This document shows, piece by piece, positions 57,223-64,000 of a stretch of DNA of 64,000 nt (positions are counted from its first letter, which is position 1; every line of letters starts with the position of its first letter). The notes under the pieces were generated by a model. That model was not told the DNA's origin and did no database searches. It saw only the letters and a program-made list of their open reading frames with translations. The stretch spans positions 1 through 64,000 of the forward strand of contig NZ_JAJAFU010000008.1 of assembly GCF_020480685.1 (NCBI RefSeq). The letters run 5' to 3'. The DNA comes from Deferrivibrio essentukiensis (GTDB taxonomy: Bacteria > Chrysiogenota > Deferribacteres > Deferribacterales > Deferrivibrionaceae). The translations under genes and the position numbers were made by a program.

Positions 57223-57979
57223 TGTATATACCCATCTTCATCAAGTAAGACTTTGCTTCATCTGCAAATTTGGTATTATTCTTGGCATCAATTACTTCTG
57301 AAAAATATTTAGCTGCTTCCTGGTATTTTCCATTGTCATAATAAAATTTTCCAGCTTCAAGTTTAAGGTCCAAATAATCAGGATTTATCATAATAGAAGT
57401 CAAAAGAGTCCTTTCAGCATCATCAATCTTGCCTGAAAACAGATAGCTTCTGTAAAGCAATAAGGTTGGCGCCACTACCTTTGGATTTGTCTTTACGGTT
57501 ACTTCCAGATATTGTGCTGCCTCTTCGTATCTTTTCAGATTAAATAGCGCAAGACCTATATTGTAATTTACAAGGGACGCTGAAGGGTAACCAGGGTCGT
57601 TTAATACAATCTTCCATTGCTTAATAGCCTCTTCAAGTTTCCCTTCTGAAGCCAATATTGAGGCATATGTATTTATATACTCAGATTCCTTCGGATTAAG
57701 CTCTAACGCCTTTTGAATATTGTGCTTTGCATCGGCAATACGATTTCTTTTTATATAAAATGTAGATAAAGCATAATAAATTCTATCATTTTTAGGGTCG
57801 ATAGCCAATGCCTTTTCAAACTCACCCACAGCCAGATAATCCTTATCAGTATTTAGATATGCAAGCCCCATCTTAAAGTGAAATTCGGCAATAACCTCAT
57901 CACTTACACTGGAATTAGGAGATTTTGATGCACAACCTATCAATAAAATCACAACAAATAAACTAAATATTTTTTTCAT
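57215..57979 (-). CDS. TPR-repeat lipoprotein
   Basis: Predicted 254-residue lipoprotein: signal ending in lipobox LLIGC, then about six tetratricopeptide repeats with the usual Gly/Ala/Pro pattern (YLAVGEFEKALAIDPKNDRIYYALSTFYIKR is one unit, cited in part). The layout is like PilF/NlpI pilus- or wall-associated lipoproteins, but the assignment to either is not supported by specific motifs. GAGG precedes the ATG. It overlaps coaX at its 5' end and the RodZ-like gene at its 3' end. Confidence 0.85.
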   Translation of the reverse strand: MKKIFSLFVVILLIGCASKSPNSSVSDEVIAEFHFKMGLAYLNTDKDYLAVGEFEKALAIDPKNDRIYYALSTFYIKRNRIADAKHNIQKALELNPKESEYINTYASILASEGKLEEAIKQWKIVLNDPGYPSASLVNYNIGLALFNLKRYEEAAQYLEVTVKTNPKVVAPTLLLYRSYLFSGKIDDAERTLLTSIMINPDYLDLKLEAGKFYYDNGKYQEAAKYFSEVIDAKNNTKFADEAKSYLMKMGIYNE

Positions 57980-58733
57980 AAATTAACCTCAACCCGTTTA
58001 ATGTTAAATTAGGTTCGTATATTTTTAAGTATTTTGAGTCATCTATAAAAATACTTCCTAATCCCCCGGTTGCAACTATATTGACATGCTTTCCTTTAAA
58101 TTGCTCATCAATTACCCTTTCAATGATACCATCCACTACAGACAAGTAGCCAAAATATATTCCAGACTTAATAGAATTGATAGTGCTGTTACCAACAACT
58201 CTGCTGCACTTTTCTATCTCTACTTCAGGTAATTTGGCTGTTTTGCTTCTCAATATACTTGCTGAAAGTTTTATCCCTGGGTATATGATTCCACCGAGAT
58301 ATTCGGAACGTTCATTTACCACGTCAAAGGTAGTTGCCGTACCAAAGTCCACTACAATCACTGGGGTGCCATATTGCTCTATTGCGGCCACAGCGTTTAC
58401 AACCCTATCAGCACCAACCTCTTTAGGATTTTCAAGTTTTATTTTAAGGCCCGTCTTTACACCAGGTCCAATTACAAGAGGCTCCAAATCAAAATACTTT
58501 CTCGATAATTTAGAAAAAGTATATATCAGCTGTGGAACAACACTTGAAATCACAACACTATCTATCTTTTTACTGTCTATCCCCTGTCCGTTTAAAAGTA
58601 AAAGAACAGTTGCAGCATACTCATCTGTTGTCCTTAATACATCAGTTGCCAACCTGAAATTAGAAACCAACTCTTCACCTTCAAATACACCAATCACAAT
58701 ATTAGTATTACCAATATCAACTGCAAAAATCAT
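57963..58733 (-). CDS. coaX: Type III pantothenate kinase
   Basis: First step of coenzyme A synthesis, in the type III form that is insensitive to CoA feedback. Family signatures: AVDIGNTNIVIGVFEGEEL (phosphate loop), VISSVVPQL, GADRVVNAVAA, IVVDFGTATTFDVV, YLGGIIYPGIKLS and VATGGLGSIF. Length of 256 is normal. GGAG nine bases upstream of the ATG. Overlaps birA, a common gene pair in bacteria. Confidence 0.96.
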   Translation of the reverse strand: MIFAVDIGNTNIVIGVFEGEELVSNFRLATDVLRTTDEYAATVLLLLNGQGIDSKKIDSVVISSVVPQLIYTFSKLSRKYFDLEPLVIGPGVKTGLKIKLENPKEVGADRVVNAVAAIEQYGTPVIVVDFGTATTFDVVNERSEYLGGIIYPGIKLSASILRSKTAKLPEVEIEKCSRVVGNSTINSIKSGIYFGYLSVVDGIIERVIDEQFKGKHVNIVATGGLGSIFIDDSKYLKIYEPNLTLNGLRLIYEKNI

Positions 58734-59481
58734 AACCGATATCTCCGCTGTATAATACCCTTTCTATACCAGATTTATCTGATACAATCAAGCCACCATA
58801 ATCATTTATTCCCTTTTCAATAAATATATTTTTTTTATTATCCACTGTCACTGATATCTCTTTGTTCAAACAACATGAATAAAAAGCCCACAATTTTTTT
58901 AAGTCTATAAAATTATTTTTAAGTTGCTCTATTTTTATTTCCAACTCATTCACAAGCTCAGCAAGCAATATTTCTCGTGATAAATCTTTGCCGGAAACAA
59001 TCTTTAGCGAGGTAGCTATATCTTTCAACACATCTTCAAAATGAGTGTTATTTACATTGATACCTATGCCAAATATTACTTTTTCAAGATGATTACCGCT
59101 AAATTTTGTTTCAATAAGTATTCCACCGGCCTTTTTGTTATTAACCATAATATCATTTGGCCATTTTAAGTAACAATCAGCATATTTCCTCAGCACATCG
59201 CATACGGCATAGCCGATAATGATGTTTAGCTGCAGAAGATTTTCAGGCTTTATATCCCCTAACACACATGAAAAATAAATATTTTGGTCACTGATACTAC
59301 TCCACTTGCGGTTACTTCTCCCCTTCCCTTTTATTTGCATATCAGCAAACACAATACTCCCATAAGGCAGTTTATTTTCAATTGCATAGGTATTGGTGGA
59401 GTCAATACTTTGGAAATAGAGAAAATTTCTCCCAAGTTTTTGTGTATTTAAAGTTGCAAAATAAAGATTTTTATCAAACAT
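58717..59481 (-). CDS. birA: Biotin--protein ligase (without repressor domain)
   Basis: Attaches biotin to carboxylase carrier proteins. The 254-residue catalytic type lacks an N-terminal DNA-binding domain, so it should not repress biotin genes. Motifs: FQSIDSTNTYAIEN, MQIKGKGRSNRKWSS (biotinyl-AMP loop GKGRxxRxW), LKWPNDIMVNNKKAGGILIE and FGIGINVNN. Start overlaps the response-regulator gene by 8 bases (ATGTTTGA), implying coupling. Confidence 0.94.
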   Translation of the reverse strand: MFDKNLYFATLNTQKLGRNFLYFQSIDSTNTYAIENKLPYGSIVFADMQIKGKGRSNRKWSSISDQNIYFSCVLGDIKPENLLQLNIIIGYAVCDVLRKYADCYLKWPNDIMVNNKKAGGILIETKFSGNHLEKVIFGIGINVNNTHFEDVLKDIATSLKIVSGKDLSREILLAELVNELEIKIEQLKNNFIDLKKLWAFYSCCLNKEISVTVDNKKNIFIEKGINDYGGLIVSDKSGIERVLYSGDIGYDFCS

Positions 59482-59827
59482 TAACGTATTTTTTTACTGT
59501 ATTCTTCAGCTCTGTCAAATCAGCTCCTTTGATAACAAGCTCTACATTTTTATACTTTTTATAATCATCTATATCATAAGGATTTGCTGTATACAATATT
59601 ACAGGAACATCTACATCAACCTTTTTTATTTCTTCAAGGACTTTTTTGCCATCAACTTTTGGCATTCTTATATCAAGAATTACCAAATCTATATTCTCCT
59701 CACTAAAGCTTATAAGAGCTTCTTCGCCATCAACAGCTGTAATCGTATTAAAACCTAACTCACAAAATTCATCCCTCAGCAACAGCCTTATGTTACTGTC
59801 ATCATCAACAATAAGCACAGTAATCAC
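59474..59827 (-). CDS. Single-domain response regulator
   Basis: A 117-residue stand-alone receiver domain (CheY/Spo0F-like): acidic triad VDDD at about 7-10, phospho-Asp in LVILDIRMPK (near 54), Thr in ILYTANP. The usual KP lysine region reads VIKGAD, keeping the lysine but not the proline. The start is a GTG after AGGAGGAATT. It lies 13 bp after the HD-GYP gene and before birA; it may serve as a phosphate shuttle or output partner of the HD-GYP protein, which lacks a receiver. Confidence 0.9.
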   Translation of the reverse strand: MITVLIVDDDSNIRLLLRDEFCELGFNTITAVDGEEALISFSEENIDLVILDIRMPKVDGKKVLEEIKKVDVDVPVILYTANPYDIDDYKKYKNVELVIKGADLTELKNTVKKYVNV

Positions 59828-59840
59828 AATTCCTCCTAAC

Positions 59841-61277
59841 CTAAATATGATTGTATATTTGTTTATCTATAAAAAATCTTACAATATCTTTGTCAAGCTT
59901 ATTATTTTCTGCTTCTTCCTGAATTATTTTCAAAGCAACATCCACAGAAACAGCCTTTTTATAAGGTCTATCCTTTGCTGTCAAGGCGTCAAAAATATCT
60001 GCCACAGCCATAATTCTACCATAAATATGTATTTCTTCCCCTTTCAACCCAAACGGATAGCCGGTGCCATCGATTTTTTCATGGTGCATACAGGCAATTT
60101 TAGGAACATCTTTCAATTTTTGCGTCCAAGGTATTTTATTTAAATAGTCATATGTATGATAAACGTGAGATTCAATCTCTTTCCTTTCCTCTTCAGTAAG
60201 AGTCCCCCTCTTGACAGATAAACAGCTGTACTCTGCATCTTCAAGCAATTTGATTTCCTCTCCATTTATCCCTTTAAAAGCATAGTTTGCACACTCTTTT
60301 AAATCATTGCCTATATCTGAATCCAAGACGGTAGGTTCATTAGCCTTCAGTACACTCTCATAATAACTAACAAGCTTATTATATGCATCTTCAGAAGTAG
60401 ATTTAGCAACACACATAGCATATAAAAACTTATATTTGATAGCCTCAAGCTTATCAGGAAAAAGTTTCTTTGGCTTATTTAACACATATTCCCTAACACC
60501 TATTTTCCCAAAATCATGGAGTAAACAAGAATATCTCAAAAGTGTCACATCGTCAGGAGTCATCTTAAAATCAGGGAAACTGACATCATCCTTATCCATC
60601 TCTTCGGCAATTTTCATTGTAATTTTTGTCACCCTGTCTGTATGTCCTCTTGTCACAGGGTCTCTTGCTTCTATTGCTTGAATGCTTGCGGTAATAAATC
60701 CGTCCCACATCCTTTCTATATCCCCATACAGTATGCTGTTTTCAAGAGCTACCGCTACAATGCCGCTTAAAGAATATAAAATACTTATATCTTCAGCACT
60801 AAAAGGGATAATAACATCGTCTACATTAGAAGAGGTTAATTTTACTTTTTCAACCTTCCTGTTAATAAGTTGCAGTACACCTATCAAATCCTTATTAATA
60901 TTTAACAGGGGGATTGATAGTACAGATTTGGTGCGATATCCCGACATTTTATCAAAATCTACATTAAACTTGTATGGTTTATTTGTGTCAATATAGTAAA
61001 CGTCTTCAACATGAACAACCTCCTTCATGAGGCCTGAATAGCTTGCAATACTCTTTTCATCCAGAGGTATACTAAATTCCTTGTAGCTCACATCGATAGA
61101 ATCATTTTGAATATATTTAAAAACAAGTGAATCATCCTCGCTGTTATATATAAAAATGCTGCCGGCATCACAAATAACCAAATCTCTAAGCAGCATTAAA
61201 GTATTTTCCATCAATGCATCTAAATCTCTTATACTAACCAAAGACTGCACAATCTTAATTATCTTGTCGTTATTCAT
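59841..61277 (-). CDS. GAF-domain HD-GYP phosphodiesterase
   Basis: Cytoplasmic 478-residue enzyme predicted to degrade c-di-GMP. An N-terminal GAF domain (about 10-170, VICDAGSIFIYNSEDDSLVF and VLSIPLLNINKDLIGVLQLINRK) should bind a small ligand. The HD-GYP domain follows with TRGHTDRVTKITMKIAEEM, LLHDFGKIGV, an unusually long insertion of about 90 residues, and the canonical CMHHEKIDGTGYPFGLKGEEIH and ADIFDALTAKDRPYK. GYP is intact, unlike the other HD-GYP protein of the window. AAAGGG precedes the ATG. Confidence 0.92.
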   Translation of the reverse strand: MNNDKIIKIVQSLVSIRDLDALMENTLMLLRDLVICDAGSIFIYNSEDDSLVFKYIQNDSIDVSYKEFSIPLDEKSIASYSGLMKEVVHVEDVYYIDTNKPYKFNVDFDKMSGYRTKSVLSIPLLNINKDLIGVLQLINRKVEKVKLTSSNVDDVIIPFSAEDISILYSLSGIVAVALENSILYGDIERMWDGFITASIQAIEARDPVTRGHTDRVTKITMKIAEEMDKDDVSFPDFKMTPDDVTLLRYSCLLHDFGKIGVREYVLNKPKKLFPDKLEAIKYKFLYAMCVAKSTSEDAYNKLVSYYESVLKANEPTVLDSDIGNDLKECANYAFKGINGEEIKLLEDAEYSCLSVKRGTLTEEERKEIESHVYHTYDYLNKIPWTQKLKDVPKIACMHHEKIDGTGYPFGLKGEEIHIYGRIMAVADIFDALTAKDRPYKKAVSVDVALKIIQEEAENNKLDKDIVRFFIDKQIYNHI

Positions 61278-61382
61278 CCAAAGCCCTTTAGCATTTTCAC
61301 ATATTATAACAGGTAGATTTAAAGATTGCGATAAAAATAAAAAGTTTTAATTAAAAAACGTAAAAAAAGACTTAGATCAAAT

Positions 61383-61445
61383 TCAAAACGTTGCACCTTG
61401 AAGTCAGAACTTTGAACCTAAAACGTAGAACATAGAACATTGAAC
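61383..61445. repeat. Array of nine degenerate heptanucleotide repeats
   Basis: Read in steps of seven: TCAAAAC, GTTGCAC, CTTGAAG, TCAGAAC, TTTGAAC, CTAAAAC, GTAGAAC, ATAGAAC, ATTGAAC. Consensus is NTNGAAC, with the last three positions (AAC) kept in most units. It fills the gap between the LUD gene stop and the HD-GYP gene and looks like neither a promoter nor a terminator. Confidence 0.75.
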
Positions 61446-61447
61446 TC

Positions 61448-62092
61448 TCAATAACCAAGATTTTCGCCAATGATAATAATCTCTATATCACTAAAATTGG
61501 GCTTCTTTTCAATTATTGTTGTAACTCTGCAAATTCTCTGCGGACTGTTACAGTCTGAACAAACTCCGGTCACTGCACAAGGAGTATTCACATTCAGCCT
61601 TTTTGTGTTCATAGGTGAAGCGATTTCTTTTATTCTGCTTAATCCTGCATTTACATCTTTAACAATTTTATTAACGCCTGCAAGTACCAATGTTTTTTTA
61701 GGCCCAAAAATCATTGCTGCAACTCTGTTCCCTACCCCATCAGTATTTATTAGCTTTCCATCTTTTGTGAGGGCATTTGTTGATGTAATAAAAAGGTCAC
61801 AAGTAAGCTGTCTTTTTCGAATTTCCAGCTTTTCTTCGGGTGAAAGTGAGCCAATATTGTGATTTAATATCTCTTTCCCTTTTGCCTTAAGCAGCTCATC
61901 AAGTTTTAAATCGTGCAGTACAGTCATAGAACCGCCAAAACCGATTCTGTTGAAATCTTGGGCAATAGACTCGATGTATTTAAGGGCAGTTTCAGATTTT
62001 TCAAAATAAGATGCCTTAAATCCATTCTTTTCAAGATTTTCAATTGTTAAAGAAGCTGTTCGCTCGTTAAACCACTTTTTAACAATCTCCAT
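61448..62092 (-). CDS. LUD-domain protein (LutC/YkgG family)
   Basis: A 214-residue protein of the LUD superfamily, members of which (LutC) take part in L-lactate oxidation and others have unknown roles. Recognisable parts are RIGFGGSMTVLHDLKLDEL, CDLFITSTNALTKDGKLINTDGVGNRVAAMIFGPKKTLVLAGVNKI and CAVTGVCSDCNSPQRICRVTTII. The last block has four cysteines that may bind a metal or cluster. This longer cysteine-containing form is common in anaerobes, often unlinked to lutAB; neither lutA nor lutB is here. GGTAGGGG precedes the ATG. Confidence 0.88.
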   Translation of the reverse strand: MEIVKKWFNERTASLTIENLEKNGFKASYFEKSETALKYIESIAQDFNRIGFGGSMTVLHDLKLDELLKAKGKEILNHNIGSLSPEEKLEIRKRQLTCDLFITSTNALTKDGKLINTDGVGNRVAAMIFGPKKTLVLAGVNKIVKDVNAGLSRIKEIASPMNTKRLNVNTPCAVTGVCSDCNSPQRICRVTTIIEKKPNFSDIEIIIIGENLGY

Positions 62093-62103
62093 ATCGCCCC
62101 TAC

Positions 62104-62787
62104 CTAAGATTTAATTTGAGCAGTCAACTCTGCATAGTTTTGCATAACTTTGTAGTAATAAAATTTTGGGATTCGTCTCCCTCTGCCTAAATATTTGTAA
62201 ATATTTCTTGGTCCCAAATTATAAGCAGCTATAGCCACTTCCTCATTTCCGTTAAATTTGGATAAAAGATAATTGTAATAATTTATTCCAAGTCTGATAT
62301 TTGTGACAGGGTCAAATATCTCTTTCTTATTCTCTACAAATAAATCATCAACTTTTTCAGATATATAATATGCCGTATCAGGCAGCAGTTGCATAAGGCC
62401 TATGGCACCCTTCCTTGAAACCGACTTATAATTAAATGAGCTTTCAGTCTTTATGATTGCAAGCATAAGATAAGGGTCAAGATTATTCTTTGCAGATTCC
62501 TCAACAATAGAATAAGCTATATCTGTAATTGTATACTTACTATATTGTGTATCAAACTGCTCAATTAACTCACTTATCCTTTGCACATCAAGATAAAAAT
62601 TTAATAATTTTAAAGTACTCTCAAGCTCATTTTGAAGCTTTGAGTATTTTTTATTTAAACTTTCAGAATAAGTTACGTAACTGTTTACTTTTCTAACAAG
62701 ATAAAAATTAAATGCCATTGAAAATAAAGCTATTGATACGCTTAATATAAATACTACATTAACATACATTTTAAAAGTTTTCTTCAC
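62104..62787 (-). CDS. Membrane-anchored lytic transglycosylase (SLT family)
   Basis: Peptidoglycan-cleaving enzyme of 227 residues: an N-terminal membrane anchor (about 7-28), a coiled segment, and an SLT domain with the catalytic Glu in MLAIIKTESSFNYKSVSRKGAIGLMQLLPDTA, then DPVTNIRLGINYYNYLLSKF and IAAYNLGPRNI. The family's usual motifs ES, GLMQ and AYNxG are all present. The start is a GTG at 62787 after GAGGTG; a TTG seven codons earlier gives an unlikely N-terminus. Co-directional with the LUD gene, 11 bp upstream of it. Confidence 0.92.
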   Translation of the reverse strand: MKKTFKMYVNVVFILSVSIALFSMAFNFYLVRKVNSYVTYSESLNKKYSKLQNELESTLKLLNFYLDVQRISELIEQFDTQYSKYTITDIAYSIVEESAKNNLDPYLMLAIIKTESSFNYKSVSRKGAIGLMQLLPDTAYYISEKVDDLFVENKKEIFDPVTNIRLGINYYNYLLSKFNGNEEVAIAAYNLGPRNIYKYLGRGRRIPKFYYYKVMQNYAELTAQIKS

Positions 62788-62920
62788 TAAAAACACCTCA
62801 AAGCGCAATATTCAGATTTATATGAAAGGGGAAACACCCCAAATAGTTGAATTTGATTTTTGTGAAAAAATATACTACTTTTAAAAAAAAGCAAGCAATT
62901 ATTTGCTAAGTGAGCATAAC

Positions 62921-63607
62921 ATGTTGAAGTTAAAAGAACTTTATTTTGGAAAGTTTCTAAAAAGGTATAAAAGATTCTTTGTAGATATTTTATTTGGTGA
63001 TGAAGTTATTACCCTTCATAATCCAAACACCGGCTCTATGAAGACCATTTTAGAAAGGGATAGTTTGGTTGCTTTCAGCATATCTGATAACCAAAAAAGA
63101 AAATTAAAATATACAATGGAAGGGATCAAGGTAAAAAATCATTGGTTTTACACAAACACTATAGCTGTCAATAAAATTGTAGAAGCTGCAATATATGACA
63201 ATGAAATATCAGAATTTAGCGGTTTTCATTCTGTTAAGCGGGAATTTAAGTACAAAGATAGCAGAATTGATTTTATGGTAAAACTTAAAAATGGTAAAAA
63301 TGCACTTATAGAAGTAAAAAATGTTACTATGTTTGATAATGACTTTGCATATTTTCCAGATGCTACTACAACAAGAGGCCTGAAGCATTTAAATACATTG
63401 TCTGAATCAATTACAGACGGATTTATACCTTATATGCTTTATGTAATACAATCACCAAATGACAAGTTCAAGTGTGCAGATTTTATTGATAAAGATTATT
63501 GTAACAAATTGAAAGAACTAAAGGAAATAATCAATGTAATCGTGTACAAAAATATTTTTAAGCCTGAAAAAAGCTTATGCTATTTGGAAAAACTAAATCA
63601 ACCCTAA
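62921..63607 (+). CDS. sfsA: SfsA-family protein
   Basis: A 228-residue protein of the SfsA family (named for sugar-fermentation stimulation; structures show an OB fold with a nuclease-like domain, physiological role unclear). Patterns: KFLKRYKRFFVDI, HNPNTGSMKTIL, EVKNVTMFDNDFAYFPDATTTRGLKHL with the acidic nuclease-like residues (RIDFMVKLKNGKNALIEVKN). I use the ATG at 62921; a TTG six codons earlier is less likely. The C-terminus overlaps the convergent holA gene by 15 bases. It is the only plus-strand gene in this stretch and has a 133-bp upstream gap. Confidence 0.94.
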   Translation: MLKLKELYFGKFLKRYKRFFVDILFGDEVITLHNPNTGSMKTILERDSLVAFSISDNQKRKLKYTMEGIKVKNHWFYTNTIAVNKIVEAAIYDNEISEFSGFHSVKREFKYKDSRIDFMVKLKNGKNALIEVKNVTMFDNDFAYFPDATTTRGLKHLNTLSESITDGFIPYMLYVIQSPNDKFKCADFIDKDYCNKLKELKEIINVIVYKNIFKPEKSLCYLEKLNQP

Positions 63608-64000
63608 AAGGGTAATAATATCATTGTCGATATCAGCCATGCCTACTTTTGAGCCATAATCTATCTTTACAAAAAGGTCTGAGCATTTGGAAAGCTCAAG
63701 AATGCTCCAGTTTGCAGCATTTTTTTTAATCTTCTCCATAATAAATTGTCTTTCATTAATCAAAGCCGGATTAATCTTATACACTGCAATCTGCATCAGC
63801 CTTTTTGAAAGCATGTAAAAAAGCGGGGCAAGATTCTCATTATTTTTTGTCATACCCTCAAGAATTTTCATACACTTATGTTTATTTTTATCAAAAAAAC
63901 TATCTATAAAGTCAAATACATTTTCACTTTTTGCATAACTTATCTTCTCTAAAATTTCATTTTCACCTTCCGGTTTTTTATATGCATAATAAATTTTTAA
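63593..64000 (-). CDS. holA: DNA polymerase III delta subunit, C-terminal part (5' end outside window)
   Basis: The frame is open from the stop at 63593 to the window end (136 codons with the stop). The translated part matches the C-terminal domains of the clamp-loader delta subunit: VFDFIDSFFDKNKHKCMKILEGM, then LAPLFYMLSKRLMQIAVYK and the closing NWSILELSKCSDLFVKIDYGSKVG, DNDIITLLGLI, where the collar-domain pattern L-x3-D-x3-K is typical. The ATPase-like N-terminal domain is not in the window. It is on the opposite strand to sfsA and overlaps its end. Confidence 0.78.
   Translation of the reverse strand, partial: LKIYYAYKKPEGENEILEKISYAKSENVFDFIDSFFDKNKHKCMKILEGMTKNNENLAPLFYMLSKRLMQIAVYKINPALINERQFIMEKIKKNAANWSILELSKCSDLFVKIDYGSKVGMADIDNDIITLLGLI

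Noticed and set aside
1-64000. tRNA, rRNA, transposase, integrase or prophage genes
   Set aside because: None was recognised on either strand; no T-arm-like GTTCRANYC context with matching acceptor stem and no transposase motif was seen.

Overview
The window is a gene-dense, AT-rich piece of a Gram-negative bacterial chromosome. It carries genes for an outer-membrane beta-barrel, lipoproteins with lipobox signals, respiratory multiheme c-type cytochromes, tungstate/molybdate uptake, molybdenum-cofactor and formate-dehydrogenase maturation, and abundant c-di-GMP signalling. This mix suggests an anaerobic, respiring, possibly metal-reducing bacterium. Members of the Deferribacterota (Deferribacter, Flexistipes and relatives) fit best, but that placement is inferred from gene content and composition and was not tested. 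I see no transposase, prophage, CRISPR array, rRNA or tRNA gene. The first gene (aroC) and the last (holA) are cut by the window edges.

Layout. 1-7.2 kb: aroC, a fluoride channel (crcB) with a DUF190 partner, trmI, a tungstate ABC transporter (wtpA-wtpC-wtpB), a response-regulator diguanylate cyclase and a cysteine-rich PilZ protein. 7.3-31.3 kb, all on the minus strand: an HD-GYP protein and then a 22.7-kb multiheme cytochrome locus. 31.6-35.8 kb: mobA-fdhD, a flavin-type oxidoreductase with a threonine aldolase, and pyrF-pyrE. 35.9-42.1 kb: a signalling operon (two REC-histidine kinases, YcgR-like PilZ, STAS, CheR, GGDEF). 42.1-51.6 kb: a housekeeping operon (rlmN, bcp, xseB, ispA-like, dxs, tlyA, nadK, recN, dedA, M23 peptidase). 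51.6-63.6 kb: potassium uptake (Ktr/Trk), an Fe-S assembly operon whose NifS-like protein lacks the PLP lysine, rodZ-like, TPR lipoprotein, coaX, birA, response regulator, HD-GYP, LUD protein, lytic transglycosylase; then sfsA and the end of holA.

The cytochrome locus is the standout. Ten cytochrome genes carry 90 canonical CxxCH motifs plus seven spaced variants (CX3CH, CX4CH, CX8CH), including one protein with 28 canonical sites. They are interleaved with a diheme-type membrane cytochrome b, an outer-membrane beta-barrel, a parvulin-like chaperone, three NHL/beta-propeller proteins and a thioredoxin-fold/TPR protein. It appears to be two transcription units. Unit C (31302 down to 16807) encodes a quinol-oxidising membrane module, large periplasmic or surface cytochromes and, at its end, a histidine kinase and a sigma-54 (NtrC-type) activator. 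Unit A (16457 down to about 7255) starts at a sigma-54 promoter that has tandem 11-bp repeats upstream, placed where an activator would bind. It encodes tetraheme cytochromes that resemble the subunit type of extracellular cytochrome filaments, the beta-barrel and a 10-12-heme cytochrome, ending with an HD-GYP protein. I infer a complete inner-membrane-to-surface electron conduit whose outer half is switched on by the two-component system encoded in the inner half.

Limits: names rest on motifs and family resemblance read by eye. No database search, signal-peptide predictor or structure prediction was run.
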